NCBI GenBank assembly: GCA_016987375.1
Contig: PJRA01000016.1
Location: 1,773,214-1,786,657 of the forward strand
Direction of reading: 5' to 3'
Length of the DNA: 13,444 nt
Source: Brachionus koreanus
Taxonomy: Eukaryota > Rotifera > Eurotatoria > Ploima > Brachionidae
Of the stretch, positions 1 to 10,769 are shown piece by piece (position 1 is the stretch's first letter; each line of letters opens with the position of its first letter). Under the pieces are notes generated by a model. That model saw nothing but the letters and a program-made list of their open reading frames with translations, ran no database searches and was not told the DNA's origin. The position numbers and the translations under genes are program-made.

Positions 1-2048
<2,048 letters not shown>

Positions 2049-2504
2049 TATATTAACCTATGTTGTTTGTTTGTTTTTATTTTAAAATGAAAATTTTTTT
2101 TAAATTAATAAAAAAAAATCTAAACAAAATTTTAAAACAAAATTTATATTCAAAGATTTAGGAGAACGCATTTTTTTCTAGTCAAGACGCATCTTTTCTT
2201 ATTTTTTTTTATTTTGAAGCAAAAAAAACAAAACCAATTTAAGTTTGTATGCTTTGAATGAAAGAGCACTACAGTGTACAAAATGAAAGCAAAAAAAAAA
2301 AAAGAGAAAAGATCAGCTGACATAACGAATCAAAATGAACAAAATTAATGATTTCAATCTTGTTGCCAGTATCAATTCAATCAAACTACCTTTTCTCTTT
2401 TTATCATATTCAACTTATGTTAATTAGACAACGTGGGTGTTATTGTTTTCAAAAATGATAAATTTCTTTTCGTTTTTTATTTGTAATAAATTCTAAAAAA
2501 TTAC

Positions 2505-2549
2505 CATTTTCGGTCCATGCGAACCTTTTTGTATGCTCAAGACTTTCAT
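2505..2549 (-). other. Candidate alternative first coding exon of RSK
   Basis: On the minus strand an ATG at 2549 opens 15 codons (MKVLSIQKGSHGPKM) ending at a donor GTAATT (2504-2499). The splice would be phase 0, which fits RSK exon 2 (phase 0 at 1738), giving a protein that skips MPLAGL. The ATG sits in a GC-richer patch that also carries an acceptor-like TTTTGCAG ending at 2567. If unspliced, the frame stops within four codons. Vertebrate RSK genes do use alternative first exons, but no residue similarity supports this one; an upstream ORF or chance are equally possible. Confidence 0.25.
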
Positions 2550-3670
2550 GTGTTTGACTTATCCTACTGCAAAACACCGGGGCTATTTGTGCACTTATTT
2601 TGATAATCAAAATTGGGCAAAAATTACTTAAAAAAAATAAAAAAGTAATTAAATGTTTATTGAGCAAAGTAAACAAATAAAAATCCATTAAGGTTTTAAT
2701 TGACATTGTTACAAAAAATCGATTTAGTAATTATTTTCTGCGAAAAACAATGAGGTTTATTTTTTTTTTTAAATAATTTTATCTAAATTTAGTGCCATGG
2801 GTCCCAAGTCGATATACAAAACTTGTTGTCTAGAGAAACAAATTGCTTCAAATTCACTAGTCTTAAAATTCGTCTACTTGAAACGAGAAAAAAAATTGTT
2901 TATAAAATTTGAATGAATTAGAAATTTCATAAACTAAACTCTTCAAAATAAATTGCTTTAAATTAATTTTTAAACAACAATAAAAAAAATTTACTATCAC
3001 TTAATAATTTAGATAAAAAAACAAATTAAAAAATACAGTCATACTTTTCCACAGTCACTGTTATATTGATACACAAAATTGATCTAAAATATTTGCTCTT
3101 AAAATTCTAATTTATCTTAGTAGCAATAACTCTCAAAGCATTTTAAATCCAAAACTAAAATCAAACCAAAAGGAATAATTTAAGCTTAGCCGAAAGCGAA
3201 ACTTATTATATTAAATGTGTTGCGAGTAGGTTCCGCTTAGTCACAAAAAATTTAATTTTTTGCAGTAATTTTACGCCTACTTTGGCAAGCACCTTGTAAA
3301 TGAATTTTTCATTTTATTATTATTTTTTTTTCATATATCTATAATAAAAACTAAATAAATTTTCAAAATACAACTTTAAATAATAACTTTATTTATGTGT
3401 TATCTCCAATGATAAAAACAACAACAGCAACAGCAAAAAAAGAAAAGAAAAAATTAGACCATAATTATGAAGAGAATAATTTAGTTTACAATTATGATTA
3501 AATTGAGTAAGAAACATAGAAAAAAATCTTAGGCAATGAATAAAAGTTGAGAGAGAATTTATCATTTTATGAAAAGAGCTTAGAATCACATTAATTCAAC
3601 TAGATATCTTTATGTTGTATCATATATTTTGACATATAATAAAGTAAATGTTTAGATATGTGTGTTTGTT

Positions 3671-3686
3671 TCTGTTACGTAACAGA
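3671..3686. promoter_or_regulatory. Perfect 16-bp palindrome containing a PAR-bZIP/E4BP4-type site
   Basis: TCTGTTACGTAACAGA is its own reverse complement. Its core GTTACGTAAC equals the consensus bound by PAR-bZIP and NFIL3/E4BP4 proteins (established knowledge). It lies in a locally GC-richer stretch (GGCGCCGG at about 3700), 1.6 kb upstream of the RSK start. Function is inferred only. Confidence 0.3.
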
Positions 3687-5230
3687 GAAGCGTTCAAAGG
3701 CGCCGGTATAATTTTGGTATTTTTTCTAAATCATAATTAGCATTTTCGATATTTCAAGTGAACCTTAATTTAAATTTTTTTATCTAAACAAATTTTTTTT
3801 TATACATAGAAAAATAGTTTCACTTGCGCCATAATGTCTACACTATACTAGCTCGCTTTTCATTTATTTAGAGCTTTCAATATGACTTAGAAGAAAGTTT
3901 TTCCCAATAGTTTTTGTGTAGGTATTAGACATGATAAGGTTTTTAATCTGTTCGTAAGAAAACACTCTAAAATCGTGCTCCAACCAAATTTATTATCTTG
4001 AGTAGAAAATTATTAGATTTTAATTAATTTTATTCTAATGCGTCATTCAACTCCTAAGAGTATCTGATTCTGATATGAGACCATTATTAGTTTTTGAATG
4101 TTGAATCTGAGAAAGTAAAAGAAAATTTGTCAAAAACTAAAAAAAAAAAATTTTTTCGATTCATCTTTATTTCGCACTTTAAATTTCAAAATATTTTCTT
4201 TATAAAACATTTATTTATATTTAAGATAAATTACATGAAAATAATTTTGATGTTTGTTACTTTAATTTGAAAAAATTGATTTTTAGAACTTGTTATTTTG
4301 ACACAAATTGAACAAATTTGATGTTTACATAACAATTTGGATGAAATAAATGATTAACTAAATAAAATAAAGCCTTAAATAAACAAAAAAAAATTGATTT
4401 TTATTGAAAATTAAATTTTTATGTATGTAACTTGTGAGATTAAATCTAAACTTGACATATCTGAGCAAAAATAGACAAAAAAAGTCTGAAAAAATGAAAA
4501 GTTATCAGATGGAAGCATAAAGTAAATGAGACAATTTCCGCTTAATTTACTAGGCTAATTTAAATTCATCTAAAATAAAAAATAATTAATTTATGCTTTA
4601 TAAAAAAAAAAAAAATTTTCGCAGCAATCGATCAAAATAGGGCTTCAAAAATCATTTTTTCTCTCATCACTTTATGCACAACATGATTTTAATTTTCGAT
4701 CACTATGTTTATATCTATTTTTATACCAACATATTAATAGAAAACAAAAAAATTTTATCATTTGATTCTCATGCTTTTAGCGTGAATCATTGCAAAAGAA
4801 TTTTAAAAATTTATCATCCCTCTTTTTTGAATTAAATTAGATCTCTTATTGTAAGACAATAATTTTAAAATTTGCTACCCAAATTACGATTTAGCATAAT
4901 CGACTTTATTTGAAGATCAAATTTTGTTTAAAGTTATTGAAAAAACAACAACAACAAAAAAACAATTCAATTAAACATAGAGCCCAAAATTTTATTATAA
5001 ATAAAAATAGAATAAATTTTCTATGAGTAATTTTTTCCTAATTTTAAACTGAATATTTTATCTTAATTAATAAAAAATAAATAAAAAAAATTTCGTATTC
5101 AAAAATTAAAATTCTTCTATTTAAAATATTTTTTTATGAATTGGTAAATAAATAAGATATATTGATTAACTAATGTAAGAAAATTTTCATTATTCAAAGA
5201 TCCGACAAGGAATTTCCTTATAGTTTTATA

Positions 5231-5252
5231 CGAATAATTCCTGAATTATTCG
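5231..5252. repeat. Perfect inverted repeat, 10-bp arms with 2-bp centre
   Basis: CGAATAATTC and GAATTATTCG flank a CT centre. An outer pair, ATCCGA (about 5200-5205) and TCGGAT (5250-5255), and a small palindrome AAGGAATTTCCTT between them make this a cluster of dyads in an otherwise featureless stretch about 240 bp downstream of the septin stop. Possibly a 3'-flanking hairpin or the remnant of a foldback element; chance is not excluded in such AT-rich DNA. Confidence 0.35.
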
Positions 5253-5488
5253 GATAAATTTGTTTTTATTTTACCTATATAAAAAAAAAAATACCAACAA
5301 AATACGCAAAGTAATATAAAAATTTTTTCTAAAATTTATTTACAAAAAATGCAGAAGAAAAAAAAATCAATTAATTAAATTTATTTAAAAATTCCATATT
5401 ATTGCCCTAACTATGTTGCTAATTTCAATTTTAGTATTTTTGACAAAAGAAACAGTGGGTGTTAACAAAATTAAGTGTTTTAATTCTG

Positions 5489-7388
5489 CTAAATAGCAGT
5501 TGAGCTTGTTTGATAGGAGCTCAAATTTTTAAAATTTGTTTGAGGTTTGAAATTATAATTTAAGGTGTTTTTGTTCGATGAACAAAAATCATTTGTTTTG
5601 GGCTTAATAATTGTGCAATTAGAATTTGCAATATCAAATGTACTTTTGCCAAAGGTTCTGAGCGATTTTTGCTTACGTTGATCTAGCTCATCGGAACTAG
5701 TCATATTTTGCTGCATTTTAGAAATAAGCTCTTGTAGTCGTCTCAATTCATCTTCTTTTTGCTTAAGAAGCTTTTCGGTATCATCATGTCTAGATTGCTT
5801 TTCTTTTGAGCCATTGCCTGAATTGATTGATTTAATGAGACCAGTTCTGTAATTTTCATAGTGTATATCATGTGTCAGGTCTTTAAGGTCCTGCATGTGA
5901 CTACTATTTAATTAATAAAAAAAATATTTTTTAAAAATCTAATTTTTGTTTTTAAATAATTAATCTTACCTGCACAGAAAGGTCCTTAATTTTGAGAAAT
6001 CGCAGCTGTCAGACTCTATGTCAATGATGCCCCATGGATAAGCCCGGCCTCTAATCCGTCTGCCGCCAACTTCCATTACTGTGTTGCTGCCAATTATACC
6101 GAAAGGAATTGAAGTCTAAAATTTTAATAAAATTAAATTAAAACAAAAATTTTATCATCTTTTACTACCTTTATTTGCTCATCTAATCTTTTAAACTCTT
6201 CATCATCGTCCGAATCACATGCTGGAAATTCATATACTTTAATATCATATTTGTCAATATCATTCAAGATCTTTAGAATTAAAAATTGATTATTTATTTT
6301 TTTTCTAAAATAAATTTAAATTTAACATTATTTTTTAAAATTTCGAGTTCACTCTTGGTGAGAGCATCTGCTTTTCCAATCACTGGCACTATATTCACTC
6401 TTGTTTGAAGACATTTCATTGTTTCTATATCAATAGGACGTAGGCTATTTTGACTTTAATTAAATAAAAGATAAAAGGACTTATTAAAAATACCCTCGAA
6501 CATATGGTGGTAGAAAATACAGACAACAATGAATTCTGGTATCATGCAATCTGCGTCTTTCGAGTCCATATCCAGACTCGTGTGTGTAATATGAATAAAA
6601 TTGCTCATCAATATAGTCTGTTATTTTCTTCCAGCTAAATATCAATTAATAATGTTAATTCTATCAAATTTTTATCAAAAAAAAAACCATTCAGAAGCGT
6701 CCAAGGAATCACCAAAACCCGGTGTGTCAACTACAGTTAATTTTAACTTGACTCCTTTTTCTTCCAGCTCAGCCGTACGGGTTGTAATAGACACAGTTTT
6801 TTCATACTTATCTTTTTTTTATAATTATTGATTTTAAATAGAAAATATTTTTTAAGTAAAATATGCTAAATACCTGACACTTGATCTAGGACTCTGTCTG
6901 CATAAAGATCGGTCATAAAAAGGCTATTTACTAGAGTGCTTTTACCCAGACCTGAATCACCTACAATCAAAAGAGTAAATTCAAATCCTTTTTTCAGACT
7001 TTTGCGGTGAACTTGTTCGGGAAGGCTGGAAAATCCAACATGCTCCTTGAAAAAAAAAATTAGAAAATTTTAAATCTAGCTTTTAGTCAGTGTTGGGTAC
7101 CGTCAGTGGCGGCCACTAGACCGCCAAAACTTAGTGTTGGCCGCAGAGGTCAAAATTTTTTTCTCTATATTTTATTGTTTTTTCTTAAAGTCATTTCTTT
7201 TACCTATCAAATTTTCATATTTGAATTTAATTTTATGTACACGGACATCAAAACGGCCGACACCGTTTTTGGCAGTCCTATGACCGCCACTGATGGTACC
7301 CAACACTAATTTTAGTTATAAATGAATAGCTTCCAAGACATACGACTTTGGTTCTACGCTTGCGCGTGCTTAATCTTCGCAGAGCCAT
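5489..7388 (-). CDS. Septin GTPase, SEPT2/4/5-like, eight exons
   Basis: Septins bind GTP and assemble into filaments at the cell cortex and cleavage furrow. Exons: 7388-7344, 7045-6874, 6811-6688, 6634-6494, 6444-6327, 6270-6169, 6115-5970, 5903-5489; total 420 residues, phases consistent at every junction. Visible are a polybasic stretch (RKSLKK, 29-34), P-loop GDSGLGKST (44-52), the switch I threonine equivalent to SEPT2 Thr78 (KTVSI), DTPGFGD (101-107), GKAD (184-187, usually AKAD), the septin unique element with YPWGIIDIE near 260-268, [18 protein letters not shown] after 285, and a C-terminal coiled coil at about 325-350. The invariant-looking ISPFGHGLRPLD is here LPPYVRGLRPID, and two residues (YG) are inserted in the ESGLNR loop. 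The exon 5 acceptor was chosen because it preserves the family length. The 45-nt first exon ([15 protein letters not shown]) is the weakest part; an alternative lies at 7862-7788. Membership of the SEPT2/4/5 class is inferred from similarity remembered, not from a tree. Confidence 0.9.
7088..7308. mobile_element. Non-autonomous hAT-type MITE inside a septin intron
   Basis: The ends are imperfect inverted repeats of about 55 nt (7088-7143 and 7254-7308), starting CAGTGTTGGGTACC on the left and, read from the other strand, TAGTGTTGGGTACC on the right; both continue through TCAGTGGCGG and GCCAAAA to GGCCG. The flanks cttttagt (7080-7087) and attttagt (7309-7316) form an 8-bp duplication with one mismatch. 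An 8-bp duplication and (C/T)AGTG-type termini are hallmarks of hAT transposons. The arms are far richer in GC than the surroundings. The AGTGTTGG motif recurs inside the left arm (7133-7140), as subterminal transposase motifs often do. No transposase gene is present; the centre is plain A/T. It splits a septin intron. Confidence 0.85.
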
Positions 7389-8832
7389 GAGAAATGATGG
7401 CTTAAATTTTGAAATATTTTAATTTAACTTCCAGGATTAAAAGTTGAAATTTGATATAAAATATTTTTTTTGTAAAAATTATTTATTAAACAAATAAGCT
7501 TGACCGACTAAAAAAAATAAATTTTTTTTTCTCTAAATGTCAAAAATAATTGACCATAAAATGTTTAATCTAACTCATTTAATTACAAAAATTATCTTTT
7601 TCTATTCTAAGTTAATTGTAAAAATCTGTTCAAAGCGTATTATTAACAAAAAGAAAAAAAAAAGATTACAAGTGCTCGAATATCTTGGAAACAAGTTTTT
7701 TTTGCTTTTAGGGTTGCTTGACGAGATTTATTAGAGTATCGTGAAAAATAGGCTAAACAAGATTCAAGCTGTTTACAAGCTGCTTACCAAATCAAATTTT
7801 AGCTTTCTGCTGAGAGAGCTTTTGTTCTTTGTTTCAGAAAATACCGATACTTTTTCACTCATTTGAGATTTTTTAAAAGCCCTAAAAATAAAAAAACAAA
7901 AATTATTAAAATTTAGTATTACAATTGTAATTGAAACTATTTGCTTAGCTTGAACTTTCTTTTTTATTTTTCTAATTTTGAGAAATTTCAATTTTCTTAT
8001 CTAATATTTAATTAAAGTCAATTTGAACCGAATTGAAGATTTGAAAAAAAAAATGAAAATTTTTAATTATTTTATTTTAAATATTTGAAAAAAATTATCT
8101 CAAAAAAAAATGATAAAATTTTGTGAGCAAAAAAAATAAAACCGGAAGAGCCTTAAATTTCGTTTCTAATTTTGTTTGAATGCCATTAAATCTTAATTAA
8201 ATATGTAAATTTTATTAGCTTGGACAAATTTAGTCAAAATCTGAACGATCACGAAAATAATTTTAATACGGGAGCTTTACATACTAAGTAAGACTAGTTT
8301 TTTTTTTCTATCGTAAATCCTTTCTTCGCATCCAAATAGATCAAATTTAATTTTTTTCTTCACCAAAAAGATTATTTTATAATTTTTTTAAACTAAATCT
8401 ATGTTTATTTTGGAATTAAGGTCCCGGTTTTTTTGACCGAACAAAAATAATCGAAATATCGGCCTAATTCGATTTCTAATTAGCGGTCTAAACTATGCAA
8501 TTCAAATGATAAACTAAGACTAAGTTAACTTTTTATTTTAAATAAAAAAAAAAATATACAAAATTCTTTAGAATAAAAAAAAAGTATGAAAAACACCTCT
8601 ATGAATATTTTATCTAAAAAAATTTAAACTGGTTAAGAAACTTGTTGAGGTGTTGATTAGCTTCTTAGAAATAATGAGGTCTTTCAAAATACTTTGCATT
8701 AAAAAGGCTTTTAGAAAATAGAAAAAAATTTAATTTTGTTTTTTTTTTTTTAAAGCATTTAATTAGAAATTATTGCTAATTAAGTTGAGCTATTTTTATT
8801 TAAGAAAAAAAAAAGAACTGAACAATAAATTT
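7389..8832. other. AT-rich intergenic region between PARS2 and septin
   Basis: Besides the candidate septin first exon (7788-7862), nothing gene-like is seen. The right end holds the PARS2 3' UTR: an AATAAA-type signal, seen as TTTATT on the plus strand, lies within about 40 bp of the PARS2 stop near 8795-8800. The rest is A/T runs with short dyads. The septin promoter should be here. The 65-residue plus-strand frame at 7537-7734 and the 72-residue minus frame at 7991-7773 are not genes as such, although the latter contains the candidate exon. Confidence 0.55.
7788..7862 (-). other. Candidate alternative first coding exon of the septin gene
   Basis: An ATG at 7862 opens 25 codons (MSEKVSVFSETKNKSS..., ending KFDL) that run into a strong donor G|GTAAGC at 7787. 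The splice is phase 0, matching either septin exon 2 (7045, [12 protein letters not shown]) or a 57-nt version of the neighbouring exon (7400-7344, preceded by TTTAAG), which is also phase 0 at both ends and open. A T-rich acceptor (TTTTTATTTTTAG) ends at 7882, 19 nt upstream of the ATG. The segment is Ser/Lys-rich, as septin N-termini often are. Three products are possible: start here and skip the small exon, start here and include it, or start at 7388. Confidence 0.5.
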
Positions 8833-10314
8833 TTAAATATTTTTAAAATAATTAAAAAGCTTGTTGTCCTTTTTCATATAATAGTAGTCATTGACCAGTT
8901 GTTTTAACACAATAGCCGTTTCTCTAGAATGGCAATTTATTCTCTCTTTTCCTAGTATACTTTTAATTGAATCTGAATTTATAACTATTTCAATTTGTTC
9001 ATCATGAATACATTTTCCTAAAACTATTGAGAACGGTACCCCAATAAGCTTGGTATCAATTAGCCTGCTACCTATGGTCATCCAATTTCTGTCATCTACC
9101 AGAACCTCGTCTTTAAACACTGAACCATCTAGCATATTAGTCAAATATTTTACCAAAATTTGGCTCCTTTCATCCTCTTGACTGCCCAATTTGGCTGGTA
9201 TGATGGCAACTTTATACGGCGCAATATCTAATGGCCAATTTGGGTAAATATTTTCGACATTATTTGACTCAACGCAGGCTTGAACTAATCTAGAAACCCC
9301 GATGCCGTAGCAACCCATGACCACATTGGAGTCTTTTTCTAAATTTATGTTGAAGTATTTTGTATATCTGTCACCTAGAATAAAAGTATGACCAATTTCA
9401 ATGCATTTTTTGAATTCAACTTTTTCATCTAGTTCGTTTTGATTCAAATTTTTGTTACAGTTGGTCACTTGACAGAGACTTTTTTGATTCAAATTTTGAT
9501 GTTTTTCAGCATCGATTAGATCAATGCTTATTGATTGAGAGCATTTTTTGCATGTAAAAATTTTGTCCTCACCCACACTGGCATTAACATGGTACTCGTG
9601 AGATTTTCTACCACCCATTGAGCCCACTGATGCCAAGGCTTTGTTGTAATTTAGATTTAGCTTTTCGAATATGGTCTCATAAGACCGACACACTTCATCA
9701 TAGGTTTGTTCAACATTTTTCTCACAAATATGAAATGTGTACATATCTTTCATATAAAATTCTCTAGATCGTAGCAGACCATGTTTAGGTCGGGACTCAT
9801 CACGGTATTTTTTGCCAATTTGATAAAGACGCAGAGATTTTTTATCACCAATGCAGTGAGATGAAATTGATTTTGAATATTTGGAGACTAGAGAAGTGAC
9901 TATTTCCTCATGAGTCGGACATAGACAATATTCTTTGTCTTTACGGTCGCGCAAACGAAATAGTTCGTGTCCCATTAGACTATTTCGGCCGGTCTTTGAC
10001 CACAGTGCCAAATCGGACACGCAACTCATTTCAATTTCTTGACCATCTATTTTGTTCATCTCTTCTCTTATTAGGCTTATTGTTTTGTTAAGCACTCGTT
10101 TGCCTAGTGGTAAAAATGTGCTAAATCCTGGACCAGATTCGCATATAAATCCATTGTTTTCTAGAATTGCATGGCTAATCGAATTTGTTTCATTGTCTCT
10201 AAATTCTGTTTTTGATTTGTTTATTTTGTAATTAGGAACAAGAAGACTGCTTCTGTTGAAGTGAACGTTTCGGCTCGAAACTTGATAAATTTTTGGCAGG
10301 CATAAGTTCATCAT
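8833..10314 (-). CDS. PARS2: Mitochondrial prolyl-tRNA synthetase
   Basis: A class II aminoacyl-tRNA synthetase that charges mitochondrial tRNA-Pro with proline in the matrix. The single exon gives 493 residues, against about 475 in human PARS2. The frame is open to a TTG at 10341, but the first ATG is at 10314, followed by a second. The first 35 or so residues (MMNLCLPKIYQVSSRN...) have Lys/Arg and no acidic residue, as expected of a mitochondrial targeting sequence. Motif 1 is at about 62-78 (GPGFSTFLPLG), the proline-pocket loop CPTHEE at 132-137, motif 2 at 171-186 (RDESRPKHGLLRSREF), a CxxC/CxxxxC pair at 255-286 equivalent to the two cysteine pairs of human PARS2, motif 3 GCYGIGVSR at 334-342, and the anticodon-binding domain from about 365 (APYKVAIIP) with LVDDRNWMTIGSRL. 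It has the short architecture without the large bacterial editing insertion. It is intronless, unlike its neighbours. Confidence 0.96.
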   Translation of the reverse strand: MMNLCLPKIYQVSSRNVHFNRSSLLVPNYKINKSKTEFRDNETNSISHAILENNGFICESGPGFSTFLPLGKRVLNKTISLIREEMNKIDGQEIEMSCVSDLALWSKTGRNSLMGHELFRLRDRKDKEYCLCPTHEEIVTSLVSKYSKSISSHCIGDKKSLRLYQIGKKYRDESRPKHGLLRSREFYMKDMYTFHICEKNVEQTYDEVCRSYETIFEKLNLNYNKALASVGSMGGRKSHEYHVNASVGEDKIFTCKKCSQSISIDLIDAEKHQNLNQKSLCQVTNCNKNLNQNELDEKVEFKKCIEIGHTFILGDRYTKYFNINLEKDSNVVMGCYGIGVSRLVQACVESNNVENIYPNWPLDIAPYKVAIIPAKLGSQEDERSQILVKYLTNMLDGSVFKDEVLVDDRNWMTIGSRLIDTKLIGVPFSIVLGKCIHDEQIEIVINSDSIKSILGKERINCHSRETAIVLKQLVNDYYYMKKDNKLFNYFKNI

Positions 10315-10343
10315 AGTCTTTGATGAAAATTTTCTTGCCAAGT

Positions 10344-10358
10344 CTAAACAAAGTAGGA
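10344..10358 (-). promoter_or_regulatory. Acceptor-like site in the PARS2 leader
   Basis: Reading the minus strand, TTCCTACTTTGTTTAG ends at 10344 and is followed by ACTTGG..., with the start codon 29 nt further on. It has the pyrimidine-rich tract and AG of a 3' splice site, so it could be the acceptor of a 5' UTR intron or of spliced-leader trans-splicing. Nothing in the sequence decides between these. Confidence 0.3.
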
Positions 10359-10690
10359 ACTAAAATTTTTCCAAATTATACCCCAAAAAAATAAAAAACT
10401 TATTTTTATTAAAATTGATATTTCAGGTTTTGTGAAATATAGAAACAAAATGTTGAAAAATTCTTAATTTAAAATTTTTTTTTCTAAAATGTAAAAAAAT
10501 TTCAAAATATTTTTTTTTAAATTTTTAAGTAAATTAAGCTGAATTCGACCAAAATTTTAACAAAATAAAAAAAGCTTTTTTGAATTAATTACATGGCCAA
10601 TATAAGAAATTATTTCTTTTTTGTGTTTTTATCTAAATTTTTTCCTTAGAAAAAAATTCTTGAAAATTTGAATAAAAATTTTGTGTTCTT

Positions 10691-10708
10691 TATGCTTTCG
10701 AAAGCATA
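10691..10708. repeat. Perfect 18-bp palindrome in the RSL24D1 3' flank
   Basis: TATGCTTTCGAAAGCATA is fully self-complementary. As RNA from the minus strand it would form a 7-bp stem with a UCGA loop about 60 nt after the RSL24D1 stop codon. It does not resemble the histone 3' stem-loop. A role in mRNA 3' end formation or stability is only a guess. Confidence 0.4.
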
Positions 10709-10769
10709 TCAGAAAAAAAAATTGAAATTTAAAAATGTTTATTTTTTTTTTTATTTATTAACAAAGACA

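Larger units (their letters stand above)
2049..5488. other. 3.4-kb AT-rich intergenic region between septin 3' end and RSK
   Basis: No gene recognised. The stretch is dominated by A/T runs and stop codons in all frames; the longest open frames (85 and 66 residues on the minus strand) are low-complexity Leu/Phe/Lys translations resembling no family. It must hold the septin 3' UTR (right end) and the RSK promoter and 5' leader (left end). Local islands of higher GC occur near 2510-2600, 3200-3300, 3660-3710 and 3830-3860; two are reported separately (a possible RSK first exon and a TTACGTAA palindrome). It is the longest gene-free stretch of the window. Confidence 0.6.
10315..10769. other. AT-rich spacer between RSL24D1 and PARS2
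   Basis: Contains no reading frame of note. The right end is the RSL24D1 3' UTR, with AATAAA-like signals within about 20 bp of its stop (10750-10765) and an 18-bp palindrome at 10691-10708. The left end is the PARS2 leader, with an acceptor-like TTTGTTTAG ending at 10344, 29 nt before the ATG. Between these are long A/T runs only. Confidence 0.6.

Noticed and set aside
2797..2916. 39-codon plus-strand ORF with a good start context (GCCATGG), after a TTTAG acceptor-like site
   Set aside because: Too short, no recognisable product, and no partner exon found nearby.
3415..3437. Short CAACAACAGCAACAGC run as a microsatellite
   Set aside because: Only a few imperfect units; not worth a repeat call.
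3389..3589. 66-residue minus-strand frame
   Set aside because: Low-complexity Leu/Phe-rich translation of A/T runs with a CAACAG-type simple repeat; no coding character.
7106..7309. 67-residue plus-strand frame across the MITE
   Set aside because: It lies almost wholly within the inverted repeats and A/T centre of the element; the translation resembles no transposase.
10315..10341. Nine extra codons at the start of PARS2, opening with TTG
   Set aside because: A eukaryotic gene should start at ATG; the first in-frame ATG is at 10314 and begins a good targeting sequence.
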